Shown: positions 1-13,356, counted from the stretch's first letter. The stretch is 64,000 nucleotides of DNA from Hedera helix (GCA_947179155.2 OX359273.1:39888523-39952522); one strand, 5' to 3'. A program made the numbers and translations. The notes: generated by a model from the sequence alone, not told the origin.

Positions 1-1100
1 TTAAGCGTTAAAAATTTAAAGTTATAATCTTATATAAAGACTAGGTAATAGTCATTGTAACTAATGATGATGTCAATTTCATATATAAATTGTAGGTTGA
101 TCGAAAGACGCAAAATAAGCGTAAATGGTAGAAGCGAACCAGACAAGTTTTTCAAAACTTGCTCCTATGTGCATTGCTATGCTACAATGTGATATTAAAT
201 TATTGATATGAAGATATATTGATAATATTTGTGATATGTGAAAAGCATGAGTTATGATTACATGTGAACTATGTACAAGATATGAAGCATGATTTGTTAG
301 AAGCTAGTTGGTTATTATATGTGATGCATAAGAAGTATGAAACATTCATAAAAATGAAAAGCATGATGTATGTATAAAATGCAGAGTATGTATAATATGT
401 GAAACATGCAATGTGTTATGTGTAACTGTTAGATTTGTTGAACCGTCGTGCTCACTCTTGCTATAAAACCAACACTTTTAAATAAGTGCGAGTTATTCGA
501 AGTTTTCGATAAAGGTCAAGGAACAGGAATGCGTATTACTTTCACCGAAAGTTTAAGTGATTGTTGTAGTTATGAGTCCAGATTGGACAGGTAAAATGAT
601 TGTGTAATTAAAGAAATGATTAGTATATATTGTGAGTGCTTAAATACTCAATTTGATTGTAATATAATGTCGTATTATGTATGATATTGAGACATATTAG
701 GAATTTGTAAAGATTGTGATTCTAGAATAGAAAGAGATATTGTAAAATTTTAAATAAATGATTATTTAGCAATTATAATATTGTTGTAAATCATGAATGA
801 TAAGAAAAATGTTATATAGTGGCGAACTAGATTCGAGGTTCAAGAGACCCGAATTTGGAGACATTATAAAAAGTGTTACTCTTTATTTATAGGGTGAATA
901 AAAAACGTATTTACATTAATCACTCATGAATTTGAGATAATATGAACTTGAAATTGCTTAAATTATGCAATATAAAATTAATTTGGATTTGCTGCAATTT
1001 TTGGATATAAATATCTATTTAGATTTGTATGCTGCAATTTTTAACTTTATAATATTAGTAATTTTTTATGTGAGTATGAAATTAGAAAAATCTTAAAAAT
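1..1100. other. Gene-free AT-rich DNA, possible old LTR-element remnant
   Basis: No open reading frame of useful length is present on either strand. The first 600 bases are less AT-rich than what follows and have a run of short recurring words (for example variants of gcatgatgtatgt and tatgaaacat), which is common in decayed LTR-retrotransposon DNA. No LTR ends, primer site or domain could be identified, so the assignment is only a suspicion. Confidence 0.3.
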
Positions 1101-1762
1101 TTTATGCGTGAAAATTATAGGATAATTTTTGTGTGATGTTAAGAAATTAAAAAACTAAAGATTATTTGTATAAAGAACAAAATTTAAATTTTGGATAATT
1201 TCAAATACCAAATTATTATATGATTTCATATTTTTATTTGTATGTGAGAAAATATTCTGATTTACTATAGTGAAAAAATTATTCAGTTGTAATTAGTTTT
1301 AAATTATATATATTTTTTGTGAGAGTTATATGCAATTATGAGATAATATTCAAAAAATTATTATGTGAGAGTTATATATATTTATTGGATAATGTTACAT
1401 TTATATTTTTTTAATTCCATACTCACACAAAAAGTGAAAGAAATACTTTTTTTTTGTGAGAATTATATGTATAAAAACTAGATTTATATTTTTGTAGAAT
1501 TATGGGATAATATTATATATTTTTGTGTGTGTGAGAATTAGCTATAAAAAATAAAATAAAAAATAAATTTATTGGATAATTACATATTTTTATGTGCAAG
1601 AGTTATATGTAATTATGGGATAATATTAATTTTTTTAGCTTTAAAAAAATTCAAAAAATTATTGTGTGAGAGTTATATGAAATTATGGGATAATTTGACA
1701 TTCACAATTTTTTAATTCCATGCTCACACAAAAAGTGAAAAAAATACATGTTTTTTTGTAAG

Positions 1763-1824
<62 letters not shown>

Positions 1825-2050
1825 CAGATTTATATTCGTGTTGAATTATGGGATAATATTATATATATTTTTTGTGAGAATTAGCTGTAAAAAAATTTAA
1901 AAAACTAAACTATTGGATAATTACATATTTTTATGTGTGAGAGTTATATGCAATTATGTGATAACATTAAAAAAAATTAGTTTTAAAAAAAATCAAAAAA
2001 TTATTATGAGAGTTATATGCAATTATATAAAAATCAAATTTATAGTTGTG
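1100..2050. repeat. Degenerate tandem array, unit about 300 bp
   Basis: Blocks containing the words gagagttatatgcaattatg and ggataatatt recur several times. A longer landmark, ctcacacaaaaagtgaaa, occurs at about 1422 and again at about 1723, giving a period close to 300 bp, and the following text (gagaattatat, then a TA-rich stretch, then an aattatgggataatatta block) is repeated in order. About three diverged units are visible. The second unit has been invaded by the TA microsatellite at 1765-1821. Confidence 0.6.
1765..1821. repeat. (TA)n microsatellite
   Basis: Uninterrupted TA dinucleotide run of about 57 bases inside the tandem array. Confidence 0.95.
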
Positions 2051-4453
2051 GATAATTTCATATTTTTATGAAGTACTATTCAAAAAATAAATTATTGAAT
2101 AAATATAGTAATAAATCAATTGTAATAAATGGAGTATGAAGATGAAGTGATAGATAGGTTGATATGTGTCATTACCTGATGTATTTTAATATATATATAT
2201 ATATATAATAGATGGATTAGAGGCCAAATCTTTCCGTAAAATGTACTCTGGGAAGCTTTAAAATTAGATTAGATATACAGTTGTAGAGACTTTAAAAGAT
2301 AATTTTATGTGAACCTTTAATATTGATAGTAGATAACAATTTATTGGTGTGGTGATGTGATATTACAAACATTAGTAAAATAACAAATAAAGAAATTATT
2401 TATGAACAGGCGGTGAAAATTATCAAAAACTAAAATTGAGCGGTACAAGAATATTCTAAGCTCAACTCGTGTATTAATGTAATGAAGTCTACATGCAAAC
2501 ACCACAATTTGCATTTTGCAAGAGGCAGCTATCTGCTCTTAAGTTATTTCAATTATTTATGGGTACTAATTTTCTCTCCCTACTAAATTAGATTCCTGCC
2601 CTTTTTAATAAATAAAATAAAATAAAAAATCATTGCCCCTCTATTAATCTGAAATTCATTGTAAATTGTACTAATATTCTTTTTTAGGGCCAAAATCAGT
2701 TAGCGCGGGTCTCTCTCTCTCTCTCATTCAGGTACATCACTTCATTCGTATATGTATCTTTATATATACAATCAATCTGGAATCTTTAGGGTTGGTTCCT
2801 TCGAAATCATAACCACTTCATCATGTAAGAACTTCCACCAAGAAACTTCTCAAATCTTTCATTACAAAGCTATATGTACATATTTATGGCTCAAAATCTA
2901 TAAAGTTATGATTTTTTTAATATTTTTTTTTTGGTAATTTGATCCAAGACCTCGTGCACCCAAAGTCTGATGTTAAAGTTATGATTTTTAGTTGAGTGTT
3001 GCTGTTTGTTGCTCTCAGTTTATGCTATCGAGTTGAATTGCAAGATTTGTTTCTCTAGAGGAGTATCTTTTACCTTTTCCCTTAGTTGAGTGACTAGTAA
3101 ATTATTTTTGTAGTTTCAAGAATATTATGCTTGTTTCTTTAGACTATTCGTTTGCAATTAAGCTAGCTAAATTGGAATAATATTGCAAGTAATGGCCTTT
3201 ACACCATTGCAATGGGAATTAATCTTTCATTTGCTTTTAATTTCTGTAAATGATTTTCTGTTACCTGGTGGTATCTCCATCCATTGACAAGTTAATAGTC
3301 CCTTTGGATTTTGACTAGAGATTTTAAAGATTATTGTTAGTTGGTTGCATATTTGAGACTCCCCCTTGCAAAATTTGCAAAAAATAAGGATATAGTTTTG
3401 TCCACATTTATCCCTAAACATAATGAGCATTTAGTTTTGTAGTGGTTGTATGGTAGTGAAATTGTGTTGTTATACTTGAGGATATTATGTAATTTTATAC
3501 TATTATCAATAAAAAGAGGATTATTTTTATGGATTTTTTTTTTGTTTTGCAAAATGGGACTCTTAATGTGAGTATCAGATTCTGGTTAAAAAGGGGGTAT
3601 TGAAACTAGCTGACCTTTTTGAAAGTTTAAATCTGGTTGTAAATATCTGCTCATGATTTTTGTTGTCAAAAGCGAGACTAAATTGTGTGCATAGCTTTGC
3701 CAGTTTCTTCTTTACTGATTTTCACAGACTTGATTGACTTCAGGAGCACGAAGAAAGGGGATTCTAAGAAACTAACTTTCTAACATTATAATGCTATAAC
3801 TCTAAATTAGATGAATTATTTTAGCAGTTCTTGGAATACGTTTGCCTCATAATTGAATTTTGAATGCTCTGAGTTGAGCTCGTTTTATAACTTAAGCTTT
3901 TGTAACAAGTGGAAGCTCTGTTTATCGGGAAGTCGGAGCTTTTGTCACAAGTTCCTGTAATTGTTTTTGGTTGGCTCTTGCATTACTTGATATGCCATAT
4001 AGAATTCTTTACATTTACCCCCTTTCTTATAAGACTATAATTATGTTGTTATTGTGGATTATATGGAAATACTAAAGATTATATAGGTCTTGTCCTAAAT
4101 AAATAACCTATTGCTATTTACTTTTGTAGGAAATGAATGTTTTTTAAAGAATTGACTAGCTTTTTTCAGTATGCAAGAATTTCTCCAATGACTAAACTGT
4201 GAAATAGGAAAACACACATTCCCTTCCTGTTTGCCTCTCTCCTCCTTCATAGCATCACATGTTTGTAATATCCAAGGGTTGAAATAGAATTGTGATGGCT
4301 TTTGTTAGTAGAAATCCAATTTCCTTCCAAAATTCCTCATCTGGACAAAATCTCATCAGTCATTGAGTTTCTTATTTTTCCCCTTGAAAGTTGAACCCCA
4401 ACTTGCAATATGGATATAAATTTATTATTTATAAAATTTGTATGTCTTTCCAG
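2051..4453. other. Gene-free stretch upstream of the PPR pseudogene
   Basis: No convincing coding region is present. A CT microsatellite lies at about 2711-2726, followed by a possible splice donor (tcag, then gtacat) near 2730. This could be the untranslated leader of the PPR gene that starts downstream, since CT-rich leaders followed by a long intron are common in plants. That link is inference only. The ORFs here are short and show no family resemblance. Confidence 0.3.
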
Positions 4454-6273
4454 CTTGGGTTCAGCACAGTGGAACTATTGTTACGTTGGGAGAATGCAGA
4501 GTATTTTGCAAGCTTAATGCTCCATCCTTAACTGTCTTCACAACAAATGTGAGCTGGAATTATTTATAGTGCTTTCCTGTTCTCTTTTCTGAATACTTAA
4601 TTATAAATATTTTCAAAATAATTTGGTCTTGACATAAAGGTTCCTCTTTCCTAACATATAGGCAACTGACAACTCCCTCATGAACTGCTATCCTAATCAA
4701 AATATAAAACCTTACAGATATTCTAATGCTGTTGAAAAGTAAGTGATTTCTCTCGGTAACATTTGTGAGCATTATCAGTTTTCAATATTTTTGTTCAATT
4801 GAACTGTACGACTTGGTTCATTCACAACATCTTGCTTCTTAGTTTTGGGAATTGTAGTTTCCAGTGCGATATTTGTTACTGCCTGAGAAAATCATAATGG
4901 TTAAAAATGTTTAGGTCAATACAATGATGGCATTAACAATTTCAACTTTAGTAATATTATCAGCCTTGGTGGTGTTTTATATGTATCAAATGGTTAGCTG
5001 AAGCTCTTTAATATGCTGTCACTATAATGATGATTCTAGTTTCTTAAAATAGATTCACTATGCCGTCTTAGTGTTGAAGGAAGGAAAATGATCAAGAAGG
5101 TGGGAAAGCAAGAACACCACTTGTGGAGTAAAAGAGATTCAGCCGGGTCTGGGCAAAAAGCACTCAACCTAGTTCAGATTGTAATTATGACCAGTCATTT
5201 CTTCTTGCATATTGACACATTTAACACCATGAGGTTTACGCAATTCTTTGGAAAGACATTTTCTGGTCTAAATGTGGCTACAAAATAACATGAAAGTATT
5301 ACATTCCAATCTGTGAACCCTAAAATTGTAGGCTTCTGGTCTCCCAAATGAGAAAGAGGTTGTTTATGGAGCATGAGATAAATGGACAGCTTGGGAACCA
5401 GAGTTTCCATTGATCAAAGCATCTAAGGCTCTACAAATCTTAAAGAAGAGGAATCAATGGATACGAGTAATTCAAGTATGATACTTTGAAAACTTTGTTT
5501 CATACTTTGAGCAAGTGCAATTTAGTATTTGGGATGACATGTTTTTCCATTTATTGCTAGTTAATCCATTATGTTGGGAAGATGTTTAAAATCACTTAAC
5601 TAGAAATACTAATGTCAGTTTTATGTCAGCATTTTGAAGTTTTAATTGTTATGCTAAGGGAATCGTTTGGATTATACATAATTACTGATCATCACTGCTG
5701 CACAGGTTGCTAAGTGGATGCTTGGGAAAGATTAGGAATGACAATGGGAACTTTCGACACCTTCCTACTTGCATTTGATATGGATGGTAGGATAAATGAA
5801 GCAGGATCATTCTGGAACATGATTATGCATACTCACTCGTTCAATCTCAATGCAGTTGTTTTCGAGGATGATCTCCTTGGATGATCATCATAATGTTCCG
5901 GATAAGACAATAGAGGTATTTTTTAAAAACTACCTAACATGCATCCCCTCGCTTCATGTTTGAAAATTTTGTTCAGTAGTTTTTCCTCTATGCTTTTAGT
6001 ATTGTAAAAAAATAAGTGCTGCACATTAGCAAGCTCTTTTGCATTAGAATGATCATTCTGATTTTAACTAAACTTCTGGTATTTGCTGACACGGAAGAAT
6101 TGGGTGTAAAACAGAATGAGTATACAACCAGAAAAGTTGCTCATGCCTTTCAAAAACTTGGTCAGGAAGACGAGCAGAAGTTAGTTCTTAAAAAGTACCT
6201 GGGTAAATGGAAATACATCCACTTTAAAGGTGAACGGGTTAGGGTAAGAACTAAGAAGAGATCCGTGGAATGA
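4454..6273 (+). pseudogene. Decayed PPR protein gene, At4g18975-like
   Basis: Exon remnants read in order as a small organelle-type pentatricopeptide repeat protein like Arabidopsis At4g18975. They lie at about 4454-4548 (tentative), 5053-5180 (KKVGKQEHHLW, RDSAGSGQKALNL), 5332-5475 (SGLPNEKEVVYGA, KALQILKKRNQW), 5706-5915 (VAKWML, MGTFDTFLLAFDMDGRINEA, LFSRMISL) and about 6078-6273 (VFADTEELGV, FQKLGQEDEQKLVLKKY, KWKYIHFKGERVRVR, stop). Several lesions disable it. There is an in-frame TGA at 5374-5376 where the family has Leu. A frame break in exon 4 follows VAKWMLGK, and another comes after THS (about two bases missing). The AG acceptor expected before VFAD at 6078 is absent. The family is thought to act in organelle RNA metabolism. 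Decay is clear; the exon 1 assignment is weak. Confidence 0.85.
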
Positions 6274-6601
6274 ATAAAGCTCTTTAGATATTGGCCAAGA
6301 TTGATCTTAAACATTCGCATTAGAAATACACCTATTCTCGCATCTCGGTGTCACTTTTAGATCTTTGAATTGGGAAGATGATATTACGAGATGTGGCTGT
6401 TGGCGGTCACAATTGAGATCATCAACGTAACATTCTACTGTGGGAAAGAAAGCAACTTGCTGATCCCGAGTAATTTTTTTCGTTTCGCTTTTGAGGTTAT
6501 ACTTCTGTGAAATGAAGTAAGTTTATAGAGAACATATAATTGTTTTGAGGTAATACTTCTGTGAAATGATGAAGTTTATAGAGAAAATATAATTGATATT
6601 A

Positions 6602-7057
6602 CATGTTGTCAGTGTTCTAAAAATCCCCGCCTAGGTCCGATTAATCCCCGCCTAGGCGTTAGGCCCCCCTATGGCCCCACGCCTAGGCCGCCTAGCGCCT
6701 AGCCTATGCCCAAGGAGGAAAAATAATCCCTCCAGGAAATTATATAGGACTAGGTGGGCAAGACGGAGAAATTAGGCGACGCCTAAGCAGAAAATTTAGG
6801 GCTGCAATTTTTTTTTATAATTTTAATAACTAAGCTACAAAACAATGTCGTAGAAATAGATGAATAAGTTGAGGACTGTTCGGGCCTTACTTGGGAAGCG
6901 GTTGGTGAAGTATCCGAAGCGGATAGCGTGCTAAAGCCTAAGAGAAATAGTAGAAATGCTAGAGTAAGAGAATTTCATGAAGAATTTTTTTTGTCTAATG
7001 ATGACACGGAAGAAGAGGGAGATGAATAGTATGAGTGTGAGCCCGATGAGAACATTA

Positions 7058-7090
<33 letters not shown>

Positions 7091-7420
7091 GATATATACA
7101 GGGATATGGAGATGAGGACTATTAGTTTGTATTTTATATTATTTGTTTGTGCTTGAACTTTAAACAATTGCATGTTTCTGTTTGAACTTTGACATTAGCA
7201 ACATAGATATGTGTTTGAACTTTAAGCAAAGACCTTTATTATTTTTATTATAGATTGTTTTCCTTTATATTATTGTTTTGTTTGGATAAATGTAAGATAA
7301 AATATTAAAATTGGCTTAAAATAAAAAATCCCGCCTAGGCCCCGCCCAGGCCCCCTAGGCGCTAGGCCCCTCCCGGCCGCCCGTCTCCCGCCTGACGCCT
7401 TTTAGAACCTTGCATGTTGT
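6602..7420. mobile_element. Degenerate hAT-type transposon fragment with 8-bp TSD
   Basis: The element itself spans 6610-7412. It is bordered by identical 8-bp direct repeats, catgttgt, at 6602-6609 and 7413-7420, the target-site length of hAT elements. The ends form an imperfect inverted repeat, cagtgttctaaaa against caaggttctaaaa (11 of 13). Both subterminal zones are packed with GC-rich cctagg/gcctaggcg words, quite unlike the AT-rich surroundings. The body at 6841-7125 reads as an acidic tail (EADSVLKPKRNSRNARVRE, NDDTEEEGDE, EEELERYIQGYGDEDY) with two internal stops, resembling the far C-terminus of plant hAT transposases. Most of the transposase is missing, so this is an internally deleted derivative. 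Confidence 0.85.
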
Positions 7421-7965
7421 TGAACTACTACTCGGATCTTGTAACATCTACAGGTTCATTTGTGTCCTATCATTTGTGTCATCCATGTATTAATTTTGTT
7501 TTTACTGATTTTATGTCAATTATGAGTTCAGTTGACTAATTTTCTTATGGACCATTTGAAGCAAAATAACGGTGGGGAAAACTATGTCTGTTACGTTCTG
7601 AAACAAACTACAGGTAAGCCCTTCCTTCCACCAACAAAGTCTTCAGGATTAAGCATTTGCCCTGATTGTTGAGGAATTTCACAAATACTTTCTTTTATAC
7701 AATTCTATCATATTTGATACTTAAACTTAAGTCTTCCATTACATAACAGATAAATAATATTCATAGCCCATGTCATCTTATCACCGTCCGTGATCTCTTC
7801 TGAGAAGTAAATATCTTGAAATCCAATAGTAAGAAGAGAATCTTTATGAAAGACCATGTAACATTACTTTATATCAATATCTTAAACCCCAAACCCTTTT
7901 TTGTGCTGTATTTATAGGACAATTAACTACTAGAAGAAAAAAATAAACACACGGTTCATGTAGAA
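7421..7965. other. Intergenic spacer with probable 3' UTR of the subtilase
   Basis: No coding signal. On the minus strand this is the region directly downstream of the subtilase stop codon, so the part closest to 7965 is probably 3' untranslated sequence. Confidence 0.4.
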
Positions 7966-10900
7966 CTAGGCTAATGACACGGCCAAGGGACTTCGCACAT
8001 TATGGACTCCATCGGTCCAAGTATACCATCCGAATGAGTAGTTATTCTTCTTGCCAACCAACTTGTTTTCTGCTTTCACTGTTATGGCGAAGCTCTTTTT
8101 CTGGCCAACATGTTTAAAGATTAAGATAGGTGGAGAGACCTGAACGGAAAATCCCATAGGCGGTTTAACACTAGCAAAGTAAACACTCTTATTGGCGCCA
8201 ACATTTGTGACTGTTCTCTTGACAGTCATTGTGCCATTGAGCTTAGGAATAGCGAGGGAAGGATAGTTGAGATTGTGTGTTGCAGGTGGATTTTTTGGAC
8301 ATTTATAAACTGGATCGACAATTTTAATTCCACTGCTGCAGAGGAAGAGAAGATAGTCGGTATGCGAGGCATCATATACAAGCCCAGGATCTGCTGCCTT
8401 TTCTGGCCTGAAATTACCGGATCCAAACTGGAATGGATCTGCCGGTGTTTTCTTAGATGCATCAGTTATTAACTTACCCTCGTTATTAAGCAGTCCGGCT
8501 GCAAGTTAGACATGTAAAGCCTTAGAAAAACACTATTCCAATGTATTAAAATCCTAAAAAGAAACAAGGACCATAATTATCTTATATAAGGATATTTCCA
8601 TGGTTATAGGAATGCGGATTGATTAGGTACGCGGAATGAAATGGGCATGATGAACTCTAACTATGGTGAAGTACACTAGGTATCTACATTCCTGTACCAC
8701 GCGTCGAAACGATAGTACTCGGTTGGCGGAACACATTGGCAATAAGATTATAAGGGTTCTAAGGTAACCCTGGATATTTCTCAAGTGTTGCGTACCTGAG
8801 GTCATAATAGCAGATCTTATTGCAACACTGCTCCAATTAGGGTGCACTGCTTTAAGAAGTGCAGCAGTGGCAGCTACATGAGGGCATGACATGGAAGTTC
8901 CTGAGATAATGTTGTACTTAACAACTCGATGATCGTTTTCCAATTTTGTAGGGGAAGATGCTTCGCTCCATGCTGCCAAAATGTTCAGCCCTGGTGCTGT
9001 GATATCAGGCTGTCATTTAGGCCAGAAAATCAGAAACAAGAACACCAGTTAATCAAAGAGTTATAGGCACTCTTTTTCCTTGAACAATCCTGAATTTCAA
9101 GTGTCAATATTTTTGCTAATTTACCTTGAGAATATTAGGTGATATTACGTTAGGGCCCCTACTGGTGAATGCAGCCATGTAAGGTGCAGGTTTAGTATGC
9201 AATACCGTTCTTGCTGGGAAGATATATGCCATTGGATTCTTAGTAGAGTTTATGTACTTGAGAATTTTTATCAAGTCAGATGAATTAACTGCTGTGGCAG
9301 GAAGAACATGAGCATCAACGGATAACTCGGCTCCCTGTGCTGGATTGTTTCCTAATATACAACCAACACCCCCTGCCCTTTTCACCTCCTCACCTTTTCC
9401 AACTCTTGTTCCATTTCCTCTTAAGCAAATCACAATTTTCCCTTTGGCCTTTTGAGGTGAAAGAGATCCTGGTAAGCATTGTCTGCAATTTTTCAGTACT
9501 TTAGATCATATAAACAGAATAAAATGATTAAATCCTTTAAAAACATAGAATAATAAGAATTTACAAAGTACCCTGTAGAATTTTTAGGCACGTCAGAGTT
9601 TTCTACTTGTGCTGCATAAACTAGTGGGTACATCTTTTTCTTCAGCTTGTATGGAGTCACTGTTTGTCCCTAAGTATGTTAATACAAGAAAAATTAATAA
9701 AACAAGCAGTTAACAACCAATTGCTTAAAAATACGCTTTCCCACTTACAAAATTTGCAAATATTTTTGTTCCATGTTACCCATGATAGATTGTTAGTTCA
9801 GTAATGGTGGCATGATAATGAAATTATGATAATATCCTTGAAAATATCGTGTCATTTATATTGCTATCAATTTGAAAGAATACTCTCTTCTTCTCTTTTA
9901 TCTTTTATAAATGATATTCTTTTTATGGGACATAGAGAGTAAGGTTTGATATGTGCATATCCTTTCCATCCAAAAAAAATACTTGAGCACCCAAATATGT
10001 CAAATGGACTATTAATAAACTGGAATGCAATTAACACATTTGATTTAGTCGCTTCAATATTCTTGGATGTGCAGTGATGTATAGAACGTGCAATATTAGC
10101 ACCTTATGCTTTTCATAGAATTACCTCAATTTTTAAGCTGGTTCCAAGTTGAACTGGAGCTAAAAATGACCGATCCACACTACTTGCACCAACCGTGATG
10201 ATCCACGGAGCCGGATTTGACAGTGTGGCCGCAGCAGGGCCTGAATTCCCAGCACTGCACACCACCACAATGTTGTTTTTAACAGCATGAAGTGCTCCAA
10301 TTGCTATACCATCATCAGCATAAGCCAGAGGCCTACCTGTCGCAATGGAAAGGCTCATAACATGAACACCATCCGCAATGGCATCATCCATTGCTGCTAA
10401 CATGTCTTCCTCAAAACATGTGTTCCCATCTTCTTTGCCATGGTGCGGAATTGCCCAGCACGCTTTGTAGATGGCTAGGCGAGCGAGTGGTGCACCCCCT
10501 GAGGCTGTGCCATATGCAAATCCGCCAAGGGCCGAGACGTTAGGGACCCTCCGGCCTGCGACTATGGAGGAGGTGTGAGTTCCATGGCCATCTTTGTCAC
10601 GGGGTGATCGGTAATCCAAGGTTCTGTTTAGAGGGCCATAGTATCTTTCGTAGCCTTTGATGTAGTACCGAGCTCCAATTATTTTTCTGCAAAAATTGCA
10701 ACAACATGCACATGGAAGTTCAATTTCGAACCATAAGATAGGAACATCATCCAATATTTTTCAGATGAAAAAACTAACAAAATTTATGATATTGCGAATT
10801 TAGCATATAGTATCCATTGTTTTGCAAAATGTACATATGATGGTTAAACTAATTATTTAGGGGAACAATAATTCGAAGCTTAAATATAACTGATATTTTT

Positions 10901-13021
10901 AATAATAAAAGTGATATCTGGCGACCTCAAGGCCAAAAAAACAAAAATAAATAAATTCTCAACATAAAATATTTTATCAAAACTTGTGTAATTCTGTATA
11001 TAGCATATGAACGAAGGCAAGTATTAAGCCCCCACCAACTTCATATATTTATTACAAAATCTAGACTGTGAGGCTTGATGCATGCCCATAGGACCAGTTA
11101 CCATGAAGTAAACAATTGATGACAATATTTTACATATTATACAATAGTGAGTTATCATCATTATCAAGTACACATGAACACACTATAGTGACAAAATTTG
11201 GAAAAAATATTCAGTGTTTTTGGAGCAGTGCTCTTATATATGAGATTTATACAAATCTCATATGAGATATAGATGAAGTTTATGCAAATTTCATATTTGA
11301 ATTCATTACAAGAGTTGAAATTACAACATGTGATTGGTGGATGTACCACTTGACTTTGTCTCAGAGTCCTGAATAATTACTCCAAAGTTTGTCAATTAAA
11401 AAAGAAATAAAAATAAAAATAAAAAAATCTGTCATTTCCCAATATCTTGACACAGATTGGCCTGCCAAAGAGGTCTGTCATTTCCCAATATATTGACACA
11501 GATTGGCCTTCCAAAGAGGAGTCAGTGATCACAGCTGAGAGTCACAAAGCTCGACATGGGTAGAGATAAAATAAAGGTCACAAGATGGCAGTTGTGGAAT
11601 AAAAAGCCAAAAAAATAAACCCCAAGGTCGGCACATTTCTTTGTTTTTAATGAAATGGACAAGCTCATACGCCAACTAATGTAGGACAGGACACACAGGG
11701 CCGGCCATGCAGGTCCAATCCATCATGTTTTCTTTCAAAATTGCTCACTTCTTGTAAAAAATATCCAAGGAGAAATTAAAAGTTCTTGCGAATATGTACT
11801 ATTTTATACTTGTGAATCTAATCACATCAGTCAAAAGTCAAATTTGTCTAATGATTTGTTTAAATGGTTGTAGAAAACAAGGTTCAGTTAGTCCTTTATA
11901 AAAAAAATTTATTTAATAATGAATTTGTAAAAATAACCTCAGTAAAATTAAGCAAAAGTATATCGTAAAATTTACGGGAGAAAAAACAAGGAGGTAAATC
12001 TATAAAGTGACTAACTCACTTATTACAGTTTTTGGAGGTAAAAGCTTGTCCAGTTTGGCAGATTCCTTTCCATGATTCTGGAATGGGTTCCATTCCTTCA
12101 TCATTGAAGCTCTTTGACTCTGGCCACAAACCTGATCAATAACAGCACCATTTGATGTCTTATTCTCATGTTTCAACTTTCAACCAATCTGTCTAATCAA
12201 ATAAATGCAAATTGTATATATACATACACACTATGAATTATTGTATGGAAATTAATTATTGGGATAGGGGTGCATAAAATAAGTTAAATAATTACCACTG
12301 TCCAAAACCCCAACAATGACATTTTTCCCATATCTGGATTTCAATAATAAGTCCTCTTTCTTCATCAAGTTCAATTTCCTCGACACTTCTAACCCTGAAA
12401 ATTCCCATGACCTTGTTGTCTGCAATGAGTACTTATCCGGCCGGCTCTCAATCACCGATGCCACTTCTCCCATTTCTATTTAAAAAAAAAACCAATACAA
12501 GTAACAAGAAATTCAACAAAAAAATCTAACAGAATAATCCGTCATTCTTTTAAAAGACAACTTCAATTGTGCTCGGCTAATAATGATGCGTTTGAAATTT
12601 TCAGACGCAATAAATTTATTTAAAAATAATTTATTTTAAACGTAATTTATTTAATTAATAAATAGCGCTAATAATTTAGCAGATGTTATTGTGTGGTGTT
12701 TTGAATGCACCAAATGTTAGTAATTGAACAACCCTTACGAAGAAGTTGTCATTAAATTTAGTTTTTTCTTTTGAATTTACCGGATAGTTTAGAGGCTTCA
12801 TCTGGAGTGAGCACTGCAGCGAAGCCATTGATACTGTGCTTGTAACTGTAAAGGAGGGAAGCTCTGGCTTCTTGCTCTGTTTTCTTCACAGAAAACAGAT
12901 ATGAACGGTGAGTTTCTTCAATCTCATGCAAAGCTTTCTCTCCACTATGCTCTCCAAAGTAAATTATATACACCTGTAATTAATTAATTATATGAAAGAT
13001 TCATATGAGAGAGAACATAAC

Positions 13022-13058
<37 letters not shown>

Positions 13059-13175
13059 CTTTTCAATATGTAGAAAATTTGAATAAATAAATACCTGTGT
13101 TTCAACAGAAAAGGCTAAGAGAGGAAGAAGAAGAAGTAAAGGCCAAAAGACAATATTTTTCATCATTAATGCCAT
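7966..13175 (-). CDS. SBT5.6: Subtilisin-like serine protease, SBT5 type (SBT5.6-like), nine exons
   Basis: Exons in coding order: 13175-13095, 12973-12781, 12475-12296, 12131-12020, 10686-10125, 9669-9572, 9482-9125, 9009-8796, 8498-7966. They total 2331 nt and stay in frame for 776 residues. Every intron is GT/AG. Exon 1 encodes a signal peptide (WPLLLLLPLLAFSVETQ). Residues 28 to about 110 form the I9 propeptide (VYIIYFGEHSG, SYKHSINGFAAVL). The S8 catalytic residues are Asp150 (GVLDSGLWP), His223 (DGHGTHT), the oxyanion Asn in SAGNSGP, and Ser567 (SGTSMSCPH), followed by the fibronectin-III-like C-terminal domain (GTMTVKRTVTNVG). All key residues are present, so this is a probably active secreted endoprotease of the cell wall. 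Its substrate cannot be deduced. The subgroup is inferred from sequence and from neighbouring-gene similarity to Arabidopsis At5g45650; other SBT5 members remain possible. Confidence 0.92.
11428..11519. repeat. 46-bp tandem duplication in subtilase intron 4
   Basis: Two adjacent copies (11428-11473 and 11474-11519) beginning tctgtcatttcccaatat differ at only two positions. No coding effect, because they lie inside the 1.3-kb intron. Confidence 0.95.
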
Positions 13176-13356
13176 TGCTTTATTATGGAATATACAGTGC
13201 AAAATTATTATTTTTTTTTTTAAAGATATTGGGGTATTTATAAGGTTATTCAGGAAGAAGACGAAGTAAAAGGCAAAAAGAAAATATTCTTCATAATTAA
13301 TGCCAGGGGTTTAATATATAATATACAGATCGAATATATTGGGGGTATTTATAAGT
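13126..13356. repeat. Tandem duplication of subtilase exon 1 and core promoter
   Basis: The stretch 13126-13245 holds the signal-peptide codons, ATG and TATA box. It recurs in degenerate form at about 13253-13356: aggaagaag, then a cataattaatgcc block (original catcattaatgcc), then atatacag, then ggggtatttataag. The offset drifts from about 131 to 111 bases because of small deletions. In the outer copy the initiator ATG context is altered, so it cannot start the protein, but a second TATAAATA is preserved at 13346-13353. Confidence 0.75.
13235..13242 (-). promoter_or_regulatory. TATA box of the subtilase gene
   Basis: TATAAATA on the minus strand, about 60 bases upstream of the ATG at 13175, within the sequence ccttataaatacccc. 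The spacing implies a short leader. Confidence 0.6.

Noticed and set aside
2752..5410. Several ORFs of 60-71 codons
   Set aside because: No resemblance to known proteins. One (5195-5410, minus) is antisense to the PPR exon and the others lie in probable introns.
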